Shown here: in pieces, positions 17,234 through 25,487 of the stretch
Layout: the number at the start of each line of letters is the position of its first letter
How positions within the stretch are numbered: the stretch's first letter is position 1
Position numbers and translations under genes: made by a program
The notes under the pieces: model-generated
Seen by the model: the letters and a program-made list of their open reading frames with translations, nothing else
Databases searched by the model: none
Told to the model about the DNA's origin: nothing
DNA from: Lentilitoribacter sp. Alg239-R112
GTDB lineage: Bacteria > Pseudomonadota > Alphaproteobacteria > Rhizobiales > Rhizobiaceae
DNA length: 64,000 nt
Assembly: GCF_900537175.1 (NCBI RefSeq)
Contig: NZ_LS999835.1
Span: forward strand, 407,141-471,140
Direction of reading: 5' to 3'

Positions 17234-18070
17234 ATGATGCAAGTTAAAGAAGAGACAATTGTTAATCCCGCAAAAGAGCGTGATATTATCTTGTCGGTTG
17301 ATAATATTGAAGTCGTTTATAACGAATATGTGCTTGTTTTACGCGGATTAAGTCTTGAGGTCGAGCGCGGCTCTATTACCGCTTTGCTTGGTGCAAACGG
17401 TGCTGGTAAATCAACAACGCTTAAGGCCATCAGTGGTTTATTGAAATCCGAAGATGGCGAAATTACACGTGGTTCAATTACTTTTGATGGCCAGACTATC
17501 AGCAATCAGGAACCGGATTCTACAGTTCGTTCAGGTGTTTTTCAGGTCATGGAAGGCCGACGAATTATTCAAGATATGACGGTGATGGAAAATCTTCGTT
17601 TGGGTGCGTTTACACGCAAAGACCGAGCAAATATTGCTGATGATATTGAGCTGGTTTATTCCTATTTTCCGCGCCTTAGAGAGCGTAATGGTCTTGCTGG
17701 TTACCTATCCGGCGGGGAACAGCAAATGCTAGCCATTGGTCGCGCGATGATGGCACGCCCAAAACTAATATTGATGGATGAGCCGTCTATGGGACTATCG
17801 CCTCTGCTGGTAAAAGAAGTCTTTGGCATCATTAAAAAACTCAACAAAGATTTTGGCGTTTCCATTTTGCTTGTGGAGCAGAACGCAGCAATGGCACTTA
17901 ATTGCGCCTCACACGGTTATATTATGGAAAATGGAAAAGTTGTGTTGGATGGGACTTCGGCAGAACTGCGTGAGAACGAAGATATCAAGGAATTTTATCT
18001 TGGTGGTAGTGGAGAAAGAAAAAGCTTCAAAAATATTAAGTCATTCAAACGTCGTAAACGCTGGTTGTAA
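17234..18070 (+). CDS. livF: Liv-type ABC transporter ATP-binding protein (LivF family)
   Basis: A 278-residue ATPase partner of LivG. Walker A GANGAGKSTT (about 54), signature YLSGGEQQMLAIGRAMM, Walker B LILMDEPSMGLSP and switch VEQNA are present. It is longer than usual LivF by about 20 N-terminal residues (charged) and a basic C-terminal tail (KSFKNIKSFKRRKRWL). It lies between the binding protein and the second ligase-like gene with short gaps, so it belongs to the operon. Confidence 0.92.
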   Translation: MMQVKEETIVNPAKERDIILSVDNIEVVYNEYVLVLRGLSLEVERGSITALLGANGAGKSTTLKAISGLLKSEDGEITRGSITFDGQTISNQEPDSTVRSGVFQVMEGRRIIQDMTVMENLRLGAFTRKDRANIADDIELVYSYFPRLRERNGLAGYLSGGEQQMLAIGRAMMARPKLILMDEPSMGLSPLLVKEVFGIIKKLNKDFGVSILLVEQNAAMALNCASHGYIMENGKVVLDGTSAELRENEDIKEFYLGGSGERKSFKNIKSFKRRKRWL

Positions 18071-18082
18071 GGGGATAAAAAT

Positions 18083-19357
18083 ATGGCAAAAGCAAATGTT
18101 AATAAAGCAAATCCCCGGACTTGGATTGACCCACGTGAGCTTCGATCTGAAAATGATAGAAAAGCCGAACAACTTAGTAGATTACGCGATGTAATTATTA
18201 ATGCGCGAAACCAACCATACTATGAAAAGGCTTTTCGCACAGTACCAGTTATCAATTCATTTTCTGATCTGGAAAAATTACCCGTATTACGCAAACAGGA
18301 TCTTATTGACATTCAACCAGCTGCTCCACCATTCGGCGGATTAATGGGGGATAGCAGCCGCGCAGATTATCTGTTTGTTTCTCCTGGACCAATTCACGAA
18401 CCTGGGTTCATGGATCCTGATTTTTGGCGCTCGGCACGCGCGTTGCGATCAGCAGGTTTTAAACAGGGTGATATCGTTCATAATACGTTTTCTTATCATT
18501 TAACCCCGGGTGCTTGGATTTTTGATTCTGGTTCTCGTGCGATTGGATGCTCTGTCATTCCAGCAGGAAATGCGCCGATTGAACAACAAGTTATGGCTAT
18601 TTTTCAATATCAGGCAAATGCTTATGTAGGCACGCCGGATTTTTTGAAAACACTTATTGAAGCATGTCAAGCTGCCGATCGCGGGCCAGTACCTTTCACC
18701 AAAGCCATGGTGAGCGGCGGTGCACTCACACCTGGTTTGCGCGATTTTTTCTTCAAATCGGGAGTTCAGGTTTTACAATGTTATGCGACTGCAGAATTAG
18801 GTCTTATAGCCTATGAAGTTGATATTTCTGGCCAGATGGTAGCTGATGAAGACGTAATTATAGAGATCATTGACCCGGATACCGGATGTAGTGTGCCCAA
18901 CGGCCAAGTTGGTGAAGTTGTTGTTACAACGCTTCGCAAGGATTACCCACTTATACGTTTTGGTACGGGTGACCTTTCCTCGTTTGTTGCACCCGAGTTT
19001 TGCAAGGCTGACCTTAATGGACGTACTGGCGCTATTCTTGCGGGCTGGCTGGGGCGAGCAGACCAAGCATCAAAGATTCGTGGAATGTTTGTCCGACCAA
19101 GCCAACTGACAGCTCTTTGCTCCCAAATTGAAGGATTGCAACGCGTCCGCCTTGTCATCGATCGTGATAATGAAAAAGACGACATTATGCTATTTTGCGA
19201 AATGGAAGATGCCCCAGTGGAAGCGGTGGAAGGTGAGGTGCTAGAAAACATAGCACAGTTATTTCGTGAGTTATGCCATCTAAAAACAAAAGTCTCTTTG
19301 GTTGACCATGGTACGCTTGTTGATGATGGCCGAGTAATCGTGGATATGCGCAGATAG
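18083..19357 (+). CDS. Phenylacetate-CoA ligase-like adenylate-forming protein, altered P-loop
   Basis: A 424-residue protein of the PaaK-like part of the adenylate-forming superfamily. Overall order fits: an N-terminal part (RSENDRKAEQLSRLRDVIINAR), a core with YHLTPGAWIFDSGSRAIGCSVIPAG, the YATAELG motif at about 233 and an RFGTGDLS hinge region, then a small C-terminal domain. Where PaaK has the SSGTTGxPT phosphate-binding loop, this protein reads SPGPIHEPGF (about 113-122), so ATP binding may be altered or lost. It ends the Liv operon, 12 bp after livF, with AAGGGGATAAAA before its ATG. Its reaction is unknown; it may be a variant ligase or an accessory protein for the FadD-like enzyme. 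Confidence 0.82.
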   Translation: MAKANVNKANPRTWIDPRELRSENDRKAEQLSRLRDVIINARNQPYYEKAFRTVPVINSFSDLEKLPVLRKQDLIDIQPAAPPFGGLMGDSSRADYLFVSPGPIHEPGFMDPDFWRSARALRSAGFKQGDIVHNTFSYHLTPGAWIFDSGSRAIGCSVIPAGNAPIEQQVMAIFQYQANAYVGTPDFLKTLIEACQAADRGPVPFTKAMVSGGALTPGLRDFFFKSGVQVLQCYATAELGLIAYEVDISGQMVADEDVIIEIIDPDTGCSVPNGQVGEVVVTTLRKDYPLIRFGTGDLSSFVAPEFCKADLNGRTGAILAGWLGRADQASKIRGMFVRPSQLTALCSQIEGLQRVRLVIDRDNEKDDIMLFCEMEDAPVEAVEGEVLENIAQLFRELCHLKTKVSLVDHGTLVDDGRVIVDMRR

Positions 19358-19454
19358 GTCTTTATCTACGCAGTTTGTATGATTGAGGTTATTTGGCGTT
19401 CTCGCATAGTTGGCGCAGTATTGTTGTATGTCTGTTCTGCTATTGTAAGCTTGT

Positions 19455-20123
19455 TTAATGTTTAACCTTGCGTAAAGCTTTTAGATTGCGCTGTGGATCA
19501 TCGACAAACCGCTCCGGCATTGATTCTATATGGATAATTCTGTCTAATCGGAAGTACCTGAAATCTTGTCGTAAACGACACCATGCCCCTATCATCCACC
19601 CTTCTGTAAACACAGTTAGGGAGAGTGGTTCGATTTCTCGTTCGCACCTTGTTTTATCTGGAGTTTTGTACAGTATCTTAAGCAACTCCCGCTGCTGGAT
19701 TGCTTTGCGTATCATTGGAGTAAAACTCGGTGGTCGAGTGGCATTGCGTGCTACAAAAAAGGGAGCAGCTTGAAGCAACTCGCTGGCTTCTGCTGGTAAT
19801 GTAGAGCTCAATTTGTCGCGTACTTCTTTGGCGGAGTAAGCAAGCTCTTCATCTGCGGCCTCGATTACAAATTTTAAACCGATTGCCACAGCTGAAATCT
19901 GATCAACCGTCATAGTCATTGGTGGGAGGTCAAACCCGGGACGCAGCATATAGCCGACGCCTGGCTCCCCATCAATTGGAACACCCGAAGCCTGCACATG
20001 AGCGATGTCGCGATAAATTGTGCGAACACTCACTTCCAACTGCTCAGCTAGATCGTCAGCTCGTGAAATTGATTGTGATCGCAGTAAAGCTATTAATCGA
20101 AACAAACGTTCAGCTCGACGCAA
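19455..20123 (-). CDS. HTH_11/WYL-domain transcriptional regulator (YafY type)
   Basis: A 223-residue regulator with an N-terminal HTH (RLFRLIALLRSQSISRADDLAEQLEVSVRTIYRDI) and a WYL-type ligand domain (SLTVFTEGWMIGAWCRLRQDFRYFRLDRI). The frame opens at an ATG at 20168, but the TTG at 20123 follows AGGAGA at correct spacing and starts at the conserved RRAERLFRL, so I prefer it. It ends facing the ligase operon (convergent). WYL proteins of this type often control a neighbouring gene; the short lipobox-like reading frame at 20189 or the SDR at 20607 are the nearest divergent candidates. Confidence 0.85.
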   Translation of the reverse strand: MRRAERLFRLIALLRSQSISRADDLAEQLEVSVRTIYRDIAHVQASGVPIDGEPGVGYMLRPGFDLPPMTMTVDQISAVAIGLKFVIEAADEELAYSAKEVRDKLSSTLPAEASELLQAAPFFVARNATRPPSFTPMIRKAIQQRELLKILYKTPDKTRCEREIEPLSLTVFTEGWMIGAWCRLRQDFRYFRLDRIIHIESMPERFVDDPQRNLKALRKVKH

Positions 20124-20168
20124 TATTCTCTCCTGACATAATGGTGTCAGGAGTAGTAGTGTATCCAT

Positions 20169-20606
20169 TTCATCTAAACAAGGTGTGTATGCATAAATGG
20201 TTACTGACTTTCTTCCTTTTGGCCGTTACATTGTCCTCGTGTCGGGGGTAAATTGTAGGTTGTTATTTTCGTCAAGAATGCGTCTTGGTGTAGTGCCGCC
20301 AATTCGGCATATCTGTGGTTCAATTGCTACTTTTTTATTGATCTTTATGGCTGTGCATGACGGGTTAGCTGCGCGTCTGGCAGCCTGTCCTTGGATCCAC
20401 GTCGCTTTGTCGATGGCAGTGGGTGTATTTATAATTATCTAGGCATAAAGCTGTTGCTAGCCGATCCACTCGACTTAGCGTTTGAACAGTAGACAGACCG
20501 CAAAAGCGAGGCAAGCAGGCCCCTAATGATGTTTAATTTTGTACTTGGCGGAATGATTATCCGAAGCGGTGCAAACCTTTTCGTTTCCAATTAGAAAGAT
20601 AACGCA
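20169..20606. other. 438-bp gap between WYL regulator and SDR
   Basis: No well-supported gene. A 20-codon frame at 20189-20251 encodes a peptide with a lipobox-like end (see findings). A longer overlapping frame lacks a ribosome site and has no recognisable content. Promoters for the two divergent genes must lie here. Confidence 0.5.
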
Positions 20607-21341
20607 ATGAAAACTTCCAAAATAGCAATAGTAACAGGTGCTTCGCGCGGGATCGGTGCAGCTATTGCAATGCGGTTAGCACGGGATGGGCTTTCAGTAG
20701 TTGTGAATTTTAATACCCAACAGGCGAGCGCGGAAGAAGTGTGTCAAAAAATTAGATCGGACGGTGGAACTGCTATGCCGATAGGTGCCGATATTGCAAC
20801 ATCAGTGGGCTGTAAAACATTGGTGGAGGCTGTCAAGTCTGAATTTGGGGGCATAGATGTGCTTGTAAACAATGCCGGGTGGGCGTGTAGATCTTCACTA
20901 AAAAAAGTCGCGCATGACACAATGAGGCGTCAACTTTCGATCAACGTAGAAGGTATGATTATGTTATCACAGTCAGCAACCGCCCACATGAACGATCACG
21001 GGCGTATTATCAATATTACCTCGATTGCGGCGGCTGGCGGACCAGATTTTACCGTTTACGGAGCTACCAAAGCAGCTGGAAATTCGATTACAAAAAGTCT
21101 TGCACATGAGCTTGGTCCAAGAGGAATAACAGTTAATGCTGTAGCACCAGCTGCTGTGGAGACAGATCTGTTTTATGAGGTCGGACTTGATAAATCGCGC
21201 GCGATAGGCCTTCAAAATACGCCACTTGGATTTGAAGGAAGTTGCGTGGATGTTGCAAATGCTGTTTCGTTCTTCGTTTCGCAGGATGCAAAGTGGATCA
21301 CAGGCCAAGTTCTAAATGTATGTGGCGGTAAGAGCCTGTAG
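20607..21341 (+). CDS. Short-chain dehydrogenase/reductase (FabG-like)
   Basis: A 244-residue classical SDR. The cofactor motif TGASRGIGAAIA (about 10), the NNAG motif, catalytic serine in NITSIAA and the YGATK active site (YxxxK, about 151-155) are all present. The N-terminal NFNT after the second strand suggests NADP(H). It resembles 3-oxoacyl-ACP reductases, but SDR substrates cannot be told from sequence. It stands alone between the WYL regulator and the redox-disulfide protein. Confidence 0.9.
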   Translation: MKTSKIAIVTGASRGIGAAIAMRLARDGLSVVVNFNTQQASAEEVCQKIRSDGGTAMPIGADIATSVGCKTLVEAVKSEFGGIDVLVNNAGWACRSSLKKVAHDTMRRQLSINVEGMIMLSQSATAHMNDHGRIINITSIAAAGGPDFTVYGATKAAGNSITKSLAHELGPRGITVNAVAPAAVETDLFYEVGLDKSRAIGLQNTPLGFEGSCVDVANAVSFFVSQDAKWITGQVLNVCGGKSL

Positions 21342-21473
21342 GCAATCACTATTGATTTTGTCTGGTTCCCATCAGATTGTTTCTATTGGTGTCGGGTGAA
21401 GTGAAAATCAACACGTCGAACCAATACCAAATGCTCCATAGCAATTTTACGTATAGACTTTATGCATGGCTGT

Positions 21474-21487
21474 TTGTTTTAAATCAA
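21474..21487 (+). promoter_or_regulatory. FNR/Dnr-type box upstream of the redox-disulfide gene
   Basis: TTGTTTTAAATCAA fits TTG-N8-CAA with a near-palindromic FNR pattern (ideal TTGAT-N4-ATCAA). Its centre is 41.5 bp before the ATG at 21522. The Crp/Fnr gene just downstream is the obvious regulator. Confidence 0.6.
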
Positions 21488-21521
21488 AGAAATTGCTGGA
21501 AAATTCTTCTAGATTATTTAA

Positions 21522-21800
21522 ATGATGAACTCGGTTGATTCACCCATAAAAGTAAACAACAAGCGTTTTCGGGCTATTGAACAAGCTTTTGCGCGCGATC
21601 TCTCAATGCAGGAGCTGCTCCAGCGTTTTCCTGAACTCCTTGTTGCGATTAACAAATATAAACTGCATTGTGCTGGCTGCTTACTTGCTCGATTTCATAA
21701 TGTCAGCGATGCAGCAATTGAACATGGATGGGATGAGGACGAACTGACGAAAGAATTGATCTTGGAGGTGGCCAGGGAATATGCGGGCCATTCCACATGA
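21522..21800 (+). CDS. DUF1858/hybrid-cluster-associated redox disulfide protein
   Basis: A 92-residue cytoplasmic protein. The core DLSMQELLQRFPELLVAINKYKLHCAGCLLARFHNVSDAA matches the short domain (TIGR03980/DUF1858 type) with a C-A-G-C motif that often accompanies hybrid cluster proteins or N-oxide metabolism genes. The domain is thought to carry a redox-active cysteine pair; its exact role is unknown. A 24-residue N-terminal extension precedes the domain. It is convergent with the Crp/Fnr gene (12 bp apart) and has an FNR-type box in its promoter, linking it to the NO/N2O module. Confidence 0.8.
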   Translation: MMNSVDSPIKVNNKRFRAIEQAFARDLSMQELLQRFPELLVAINKYKLHCAGCLLARFHNVSDAAIEHGWDEDELTKELILEVAREYAGHST

Positions 21801-21811
21801 TTGAAGCTAAT

Positions 21812-22513
21812 TTAATTTGTAATACCATTGGCAACCAACATAAGTTTATGTCCTTCCACCAGGGTGATTTTCTGCCGCCCAGATTTAATAAGTCCCTTAT
21901 CTTCCCAGGCACTCAAAAGTCGAGATACAGTATGAAGAGTAGTTCCTGTCATCTCAGAAATATCTTTTCGTGAAATAGGGAAGTCAATTAATATGCCTTC
22001 TTCGGTCTTTCGTCCTGTTTGATTTGCAAGCTTTAAAACGGCATTTGCAATACGTTGTTCGACTTTTTCTGTTGCTAACTCGACTACATGTTGTTGTGTC
22101 TCGATAAGCCGCTCACCGACAGTTTTGTAGGTGTTCGATGCAAATGTTGGGTACTTATCAGTTAACTCATCCCAAATTGCATCTGATATAACAAGCACAA
22201 CACAATCAACTGCAGCAATTGCACTGGCGGGGTAATTTTTTTGGCCAACGGCTTTGGCAATGCCAAATAATTCGCCACTGGTGATATATCTCATAACAAC
22301 TTGCTCACCATCAGGCGTAAGCTTTGCAACTTGTATATAGCCATCCAATAACACATAGAATTTATGGGCTTCATCGGCTTGAGAAAAAATTGCATCGCCT
22401 TTAGCAAAGTGCTCCGAGCGAGCTACACCCAATAGTTCGGCTAAGGCCTCGTGATCCATGTCAAGAAATGGAGGTAAATCCTTGATCAGCGATTGGTCGA
22501 GCGACATATTCAT
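21812..22513 (-). CDS. Crp/Fnr-family regulator (Dnr/NnrR-like)
   Basis: A 233-residue regulator: cyclic-nucleotide-like sensor domain (about 15-130), dimer helix, and Crp-type HTH (about 165-220, with FPISRKDISEMTGTTLHTVSRLLSAWEDKGLI). It lacks the N-terminal cysteine cluster of oxygen-sensing Fnr; only one cysteine is visible (AVDCVVLV). That and its place beside nnrS and nos fit a Dnr/NnrR-type NO-responsive activator, by inference. An FNR-type box lies 13-26 bp before its start codon, suggesting autoregulation. Confidence 0.88.
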   Translation of the reverse strand: MNMSLDQSLIKDLPPFLDMDHEALAELLGVARSEHFAKGDAIFSQADEAHKFYVLLDGYIQVAKLTPDGEQVVMRYITSGELFGIAKAVGQKNYPASAIAAVDCVVLVISDAIWDELTDKYPTFASNTYKTVGERLIETQQHVVELATEKVEQRIANAVLKLANQTGRKTEEGILIDFPISRKDISEMTGTTLHTVSRLLSAWEDKGLIKSGRQKITLVEGHKLMLVANGITN

Positions 22514-22525
22514 TTGTAATTTTCT

Positions 22526-22539
22526 TTGATCATACGCAA
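22526..22539 (-). promoter_or_regulatory. FNR/NnrR-type box upstream of the Crp/Fnr gene
   Basis: TTGATCATACGCAA fits TTG-N8-CAA, with one FNR-like half (TTGAT) and one NnrR-like half (CGCAA). It is very close to the Crp/Fnr start codon (22513), a position that would suit autorepression, and about 150 bp from nnrS. Confidence 0.5.
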
Positions 22540-22600
22540 GCCCAGCTCTTTAAACTCAGGTTATTAGTATCGTGTTGACTAACTATATATCTAGACCAAT

Positions 22601-22617
22601 ACTTGCCAACTGCAAGT
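22601..22617. promoter_or_regulatory. Inverted repeat upstream of nnrS
   Basis: Perfect 6-bp arms ACTTGC and GCAAGT flank the centre CAACT. It lies 68-84 bp before the nnrS ATG. The TTG-to-CAA gap is 7 rather than the 8 of Crp/Fnr boxes, so it may be bound by a different regulator. Confidence 0.35.
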
Positions 22618-22684
22618 GATAATCTTGCTCTAGAAATGCAAAGCGTTTTTGCAGATCATATCTTGCTGTTCTCAGGTGGTATAA

Positions 22685-23863
22685 ATGGCAGAAAAAACAA
22701 ATAGAAGTACTTTAACTATCCCACTGTTAAGTGTTGGTTTTAGACCGTTCTTTCTGCTTGCATCAGGATATACGGCTTTCAGCATGGTTTTATGGTTGCC
22801 TTATTTTCAAGGTGAACTGGAACTATACACCACATTTACTGTTGTTGATTGGCACATTCATGAGTGGCTTTTCGGTTTCCTACCGGCAATTATAACGGGA
22901 TTTCTTCTGACGGCAGTTCCAAACTGGACGGGTCGTCTGCCGATACGTGGTATATCGCTGGCTTTTCTAGTATCTATCTGGATTTTTGGGCGTATTGCCA
23001 TCTCATTTTCAGATCTGATAGGCTGGCTTTTTACCGCACTGATCGACTGTTCGTTCCTGATACTCGTTGCGCTCCTTATCGCACGCGAAGTAATAACGGG
23101 GAAGAACTGGAAGAATTTAAAGGTGCTTCTTCCGCTTTCAATCTTGGCACTGGCAAATATCTTCTTTCATATTGAAAGTGCTTTTCATGGCAGTACTGAC
23201 ATCAGTAGACGTTTTGGAATAGCCGCGAGCATAGCCCTTATACTCCTCATTGGAGGGCGCATTATACCAAGCTTCACAAGAAATTGGTTAGTTCGAGAGA
23301 ACCCAGGAAAGCTACCTAAACCATTTGGAAAATTTGATATGTATTCAATTGTAATGAGCATAATCGCACTACTATGCTGGATTGTGTTTCCAAATGTACT
23401 GGCAACAGGAATATTGCTTATTTTAGCAGGTGTTGTGCAGTTCATTCGGTTGTGCAGATGGGCGGGACACCGAACATGGTATGAGCCTTTGGTTGTGATT
23501 TTGCATCTAAGTTACTTGTTTATCCCGATCGGATTTCTTCTATTAAGTCTGGGTATATTTTTCCCCGAAACTGTTCCACTTGCTGCTGGCATTCACATTC
23601 TTGGGGTAGGTGCAATAGGAGGTATGACCCTTTCGGTTATGATGCGAGCATCACTTGGTCATACTGGCCAAGACCTTAAGGCCTCTCCATTTTCGGTTTT
23701 AATATTTGCTGGCCTTGTGGTGTCTGTGTGTGCAAGACTTTTTCAAGCTTTGTCGATAGGCGATTATGAACTTATGTTCACCATTTCTGGTGTGGCTTGG
23801 ATTTTCGCTTTTGGTGGTTTCGCGTTATCTTATGGTCCAGCACTGTTAAGACCAAAAGGCTAA
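22685..23863 (+). CDS. nnrS: NnrS family haem-copper membrane protein
   Basis: A 392-residue polytopic protein with about twelve hydrophobic helices. The family start LLSVGFRPFFLLASGYTAFSMVLWL and the WHIHEWLFGFLPAIITGFLLTAVPNWTG region with conserved histidines are clear. NnrS is a membrane haem/copper protein linked to NO stress and denitrification regulons; it eases nitrosative stress by a mechanism not fully settled. It is divergent from the Crp/Fnr regulator and converges on nosX. Confidence 0.93.
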   Translation: MAEKTNRSTLTIPLLSVGFRPFFLLASGYTAFSMVLWLPYFQGELELYTTFTVVDWHIHEWLFGFLPAIITGFLLTAVPNWTGRLPIRGISLAFLVSIWIFGRIAISFSDLIGWLFTALIDCSFLILVALLIAREVITGKNWKNLKVLLPLSILALANIFFHIESAFHGSTDISRRFGIAASIALILLIGGRIIPSFTRNWLVRENPGKLPKPFGKFDMYSIVMSIIALLCWIVFPNVLATGILLILAGVVQFIRLCRWAGHRTWYEPLVVILHLSYLFIPIGFLLLSLGIFFPETVPLAAGIHILGVGAIGGMTLSVMMRASLGHTGQDLKASPFSVLIFAGLVVSVCARLFQALSIGDYELMFTISGVAWIFAFGGFALSYGPALLRPKG

Positions 23864-23892
23864 CCTTTCTCGGAACATCAATCCTAATTGTG

Positions 23893-23911
23893 GTTTAGGG
23901 TGTACCTAAAC
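23893..23911. terminator. Weak hairpin between convergent nnrS and nosX
   Basis: Arms GTTTAGG and CCTAAAC (7 bp) flank a 5-base loop between the two converging genes. No long T-run follows on either strand, so it may be only a weak bidirectional terminator. Confidence 0.35.
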
Positions 23912-23997
23912 ACCACTCGTTAAAGTGAAAGGCGGTCTGATTTGAAGCAATGATAAAATCGACCTTTGCCCAGTAGCTTTATCTATCGTTTACCCAT

Positions 23998-24948
23998 TCA
24001 ACTTTGGTGCTTAAATTCTTCTCCGCTATTAAACTTAGCCAACAAGAGCGTATTTTGAAATCGGACAAGCATGTCTTCAATTTGACTTTCATTCATCAAA
24101 GATGCGGCAGTTGAAATACCATCTGCGAGCGAAGCTGATTTATTTATGACACTTATGCTTTGCCAAAGGTTCTGGCCGGGTATTCCATGTTTGGGGTCCA
24201 AGATATGTCCAATATACCCATCGAATGTTGTGCCATTTACAGATGATGTTGCAATTGATGTGTCCGACAGCGGGACTATTTTATCTGCAATATCCCGGTC
24301 TGCATTCGATAAACTCACATTCCAAGGCTTACCTCGCTCATTTTGGCCAAGGGCTGAGATTTCACCCATCTTTACAACCGCATTTCGCAAACCTTCTGAT
24401 TTGAGAACCTGCACAATACGATCTGTTACGAAACCCTGAGCAATACCATTTAAAGTCAATGCCATTGCAGGCATAGCAAATTGGATCACTTGAGTGGAAT
24501 GTTCCACATTATCCCAACCCACTAACTTAAGTTTCTGTTCTAATAAATTGCGTGGTGGGTGGCCTTTATGTTCCGCATAAATCTGCCAAAGCGGCTGTAT
24601 AGTTGGGTCAAAATATCCACCACTGGCGTCATGAATAAGGTCGATGGTTGAGAATAATGATACTAGCTCAAGCGGGGGATTTTCCAGCAGACCAAATCGG
24701 TTTAGTCGCATCAATGCACTATTTGACCTGTAAAGACTAAAGATATCTTCAAGTCGATTTACTTCATCGACTACGAGTTTAATAACTTGCTTCGCATCAT
24801 GCTCTGCCATGTCTGAGATAATAAGCTGCGAGTCAGCCCCCAAAACAATGCCTTTCCAGTTTACTGGTTTAACGTGAGCCGAGTATGTTGAAGTTGCAAA
24901 CGTCGCACCGGCAGCAATGGTTATGAATCGCCTTCGATTTATACTCAT
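23998..24948 (-). CDS. nosX: NosX, ApbE-family flavin transferase
   Basis: A 316-residue exported protein of the ApbE/NosX family, which attaches FMN covalently to a threonine of target proteins, here most likely NosR. A twin-arginine-type leader (NRRRFITIAAGATFA) is followed by ApbE motifs: EDIFSLYRSNSALMRLN, GGYFDPTIQPLW, LNGIAQGFVTDRI and a C-terminal region with DGISTAASLM. It overlaps nosL by 4 bp and ends the nos operon. Confidence 0.93.
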   Translation of the reverse strand: MSINRRRFITIAAGATFATSTYSAHVKPVNWKGIVLGADSQLIISDMAEHDAKQVIKLVVDEVNRLEDIFSLYRSNSALMRLNRFGLLENPPLELVSLFSTIDLIHDASGGYFDPTIQPLWQIYAEHKGHPPRNLLEQKLKLVGWDNVEHSTQVIQFAMPAMALTLNGIAQGFVTDRIVQVLKSEGLRNAVVKMGEISALGQNERGKPWNVSLSNADRDIADKIVPLSDTSIATSSVNGTTFDGYIGHILDPKHGIPGQNLWQSISVINKSASLADGISTAASLMNESQIEDMLVRFQNTLLLAKFNSGEEFKHQS

Positions 24949-25487
24949 TGAACGCTTCCTGTCGTCTGGTGATTAATATCAACGGGCCCTAGGACATATT
25001 CATCAGGAATATCATCAAGTTTTACGATGGTTCCGCCGTTCTCAAACTTAAAAGCCAGCGCACCCTCCATTGAATCAAATGGGATTGTTTCAGGCGCGCC
25101 CATGCCGCCCGTTGCGTTGCTATTTATTACGAAATATGCCTGATTTATATCTATCCATGCGTTGTCCCCCGGTGCTGCCCAGCTGGCAGCTTTAGACATG
25201 TCATGGACATAGATTGCTGCAATTTCAAAAGTTTCTTCGGGTAGTCGCGTATAAGCCACTGCATCGCGAACCTGTGAGAACCAGATTGGAAACTTTATGT
25301 TTTTGAGATGAATTTGAGCTTTCGGGCCTTCATGTTCAAGAATGTTCATATTGCAGTAATGGCCAACTGCTTCTTCCGTCATTGCGATAGCATCTGGTAC
25401 ATTCGTGCTCGTGCTTTGACCACTACACCCTGTCAAAACAAGTGATGCTAGCAGCGCTGAAAATTGGGTTAGATGTTTTACATTCAT
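24945..25487 (-). CDS. nosL: NosL copper-binding lipoprotein
   Basis: A 180-residue outer-face lipoprotein that supplies Cu(I) for assembly of NosZ copper sites. A signal peptide with lipobox LTGC (cysteine about residue 21) and the copper motif region HYCNMNILEHEGPKAQIHL are present. The frame is open 18 codons further up, but the ATG at 25487 follows AGAGGG and gives a normal lipoprotein signal; it overlaps the nosY stop by 4 bp. Confidence 0.92.
   Translation of the reverse strand: MNVKHLTQFSALLASLVLTGCSGQSTSTNVPDAIAMTEEAVGHYCNMNILEHEGPKAQIHLKNIKFPIWFSQVRDAVAYTRLPEETFEIAAIYVHDMSKAASWAAPGDNAWIDINQAYFVINSNATGGMGAPETIPFDSMEGALAFKFENGGTIVKLDDIPDEYVLGPVDINHQTTGSVQ

Noticed and set aside
20197..20442. 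81-codon frame between WYL regulator and SDR
   Set aside because: No ribosome site and no family resemblance; probably chance in an intergenic region.
22601..22617. Inverted repeat ACTTGC-N5-GCAAGT as a Crp/Fnr box
   Set aside because: TTG and CAA are 7 rather than 8 bases apart, which breaks the half-site spacing; kept only as a low-confidence repeat.
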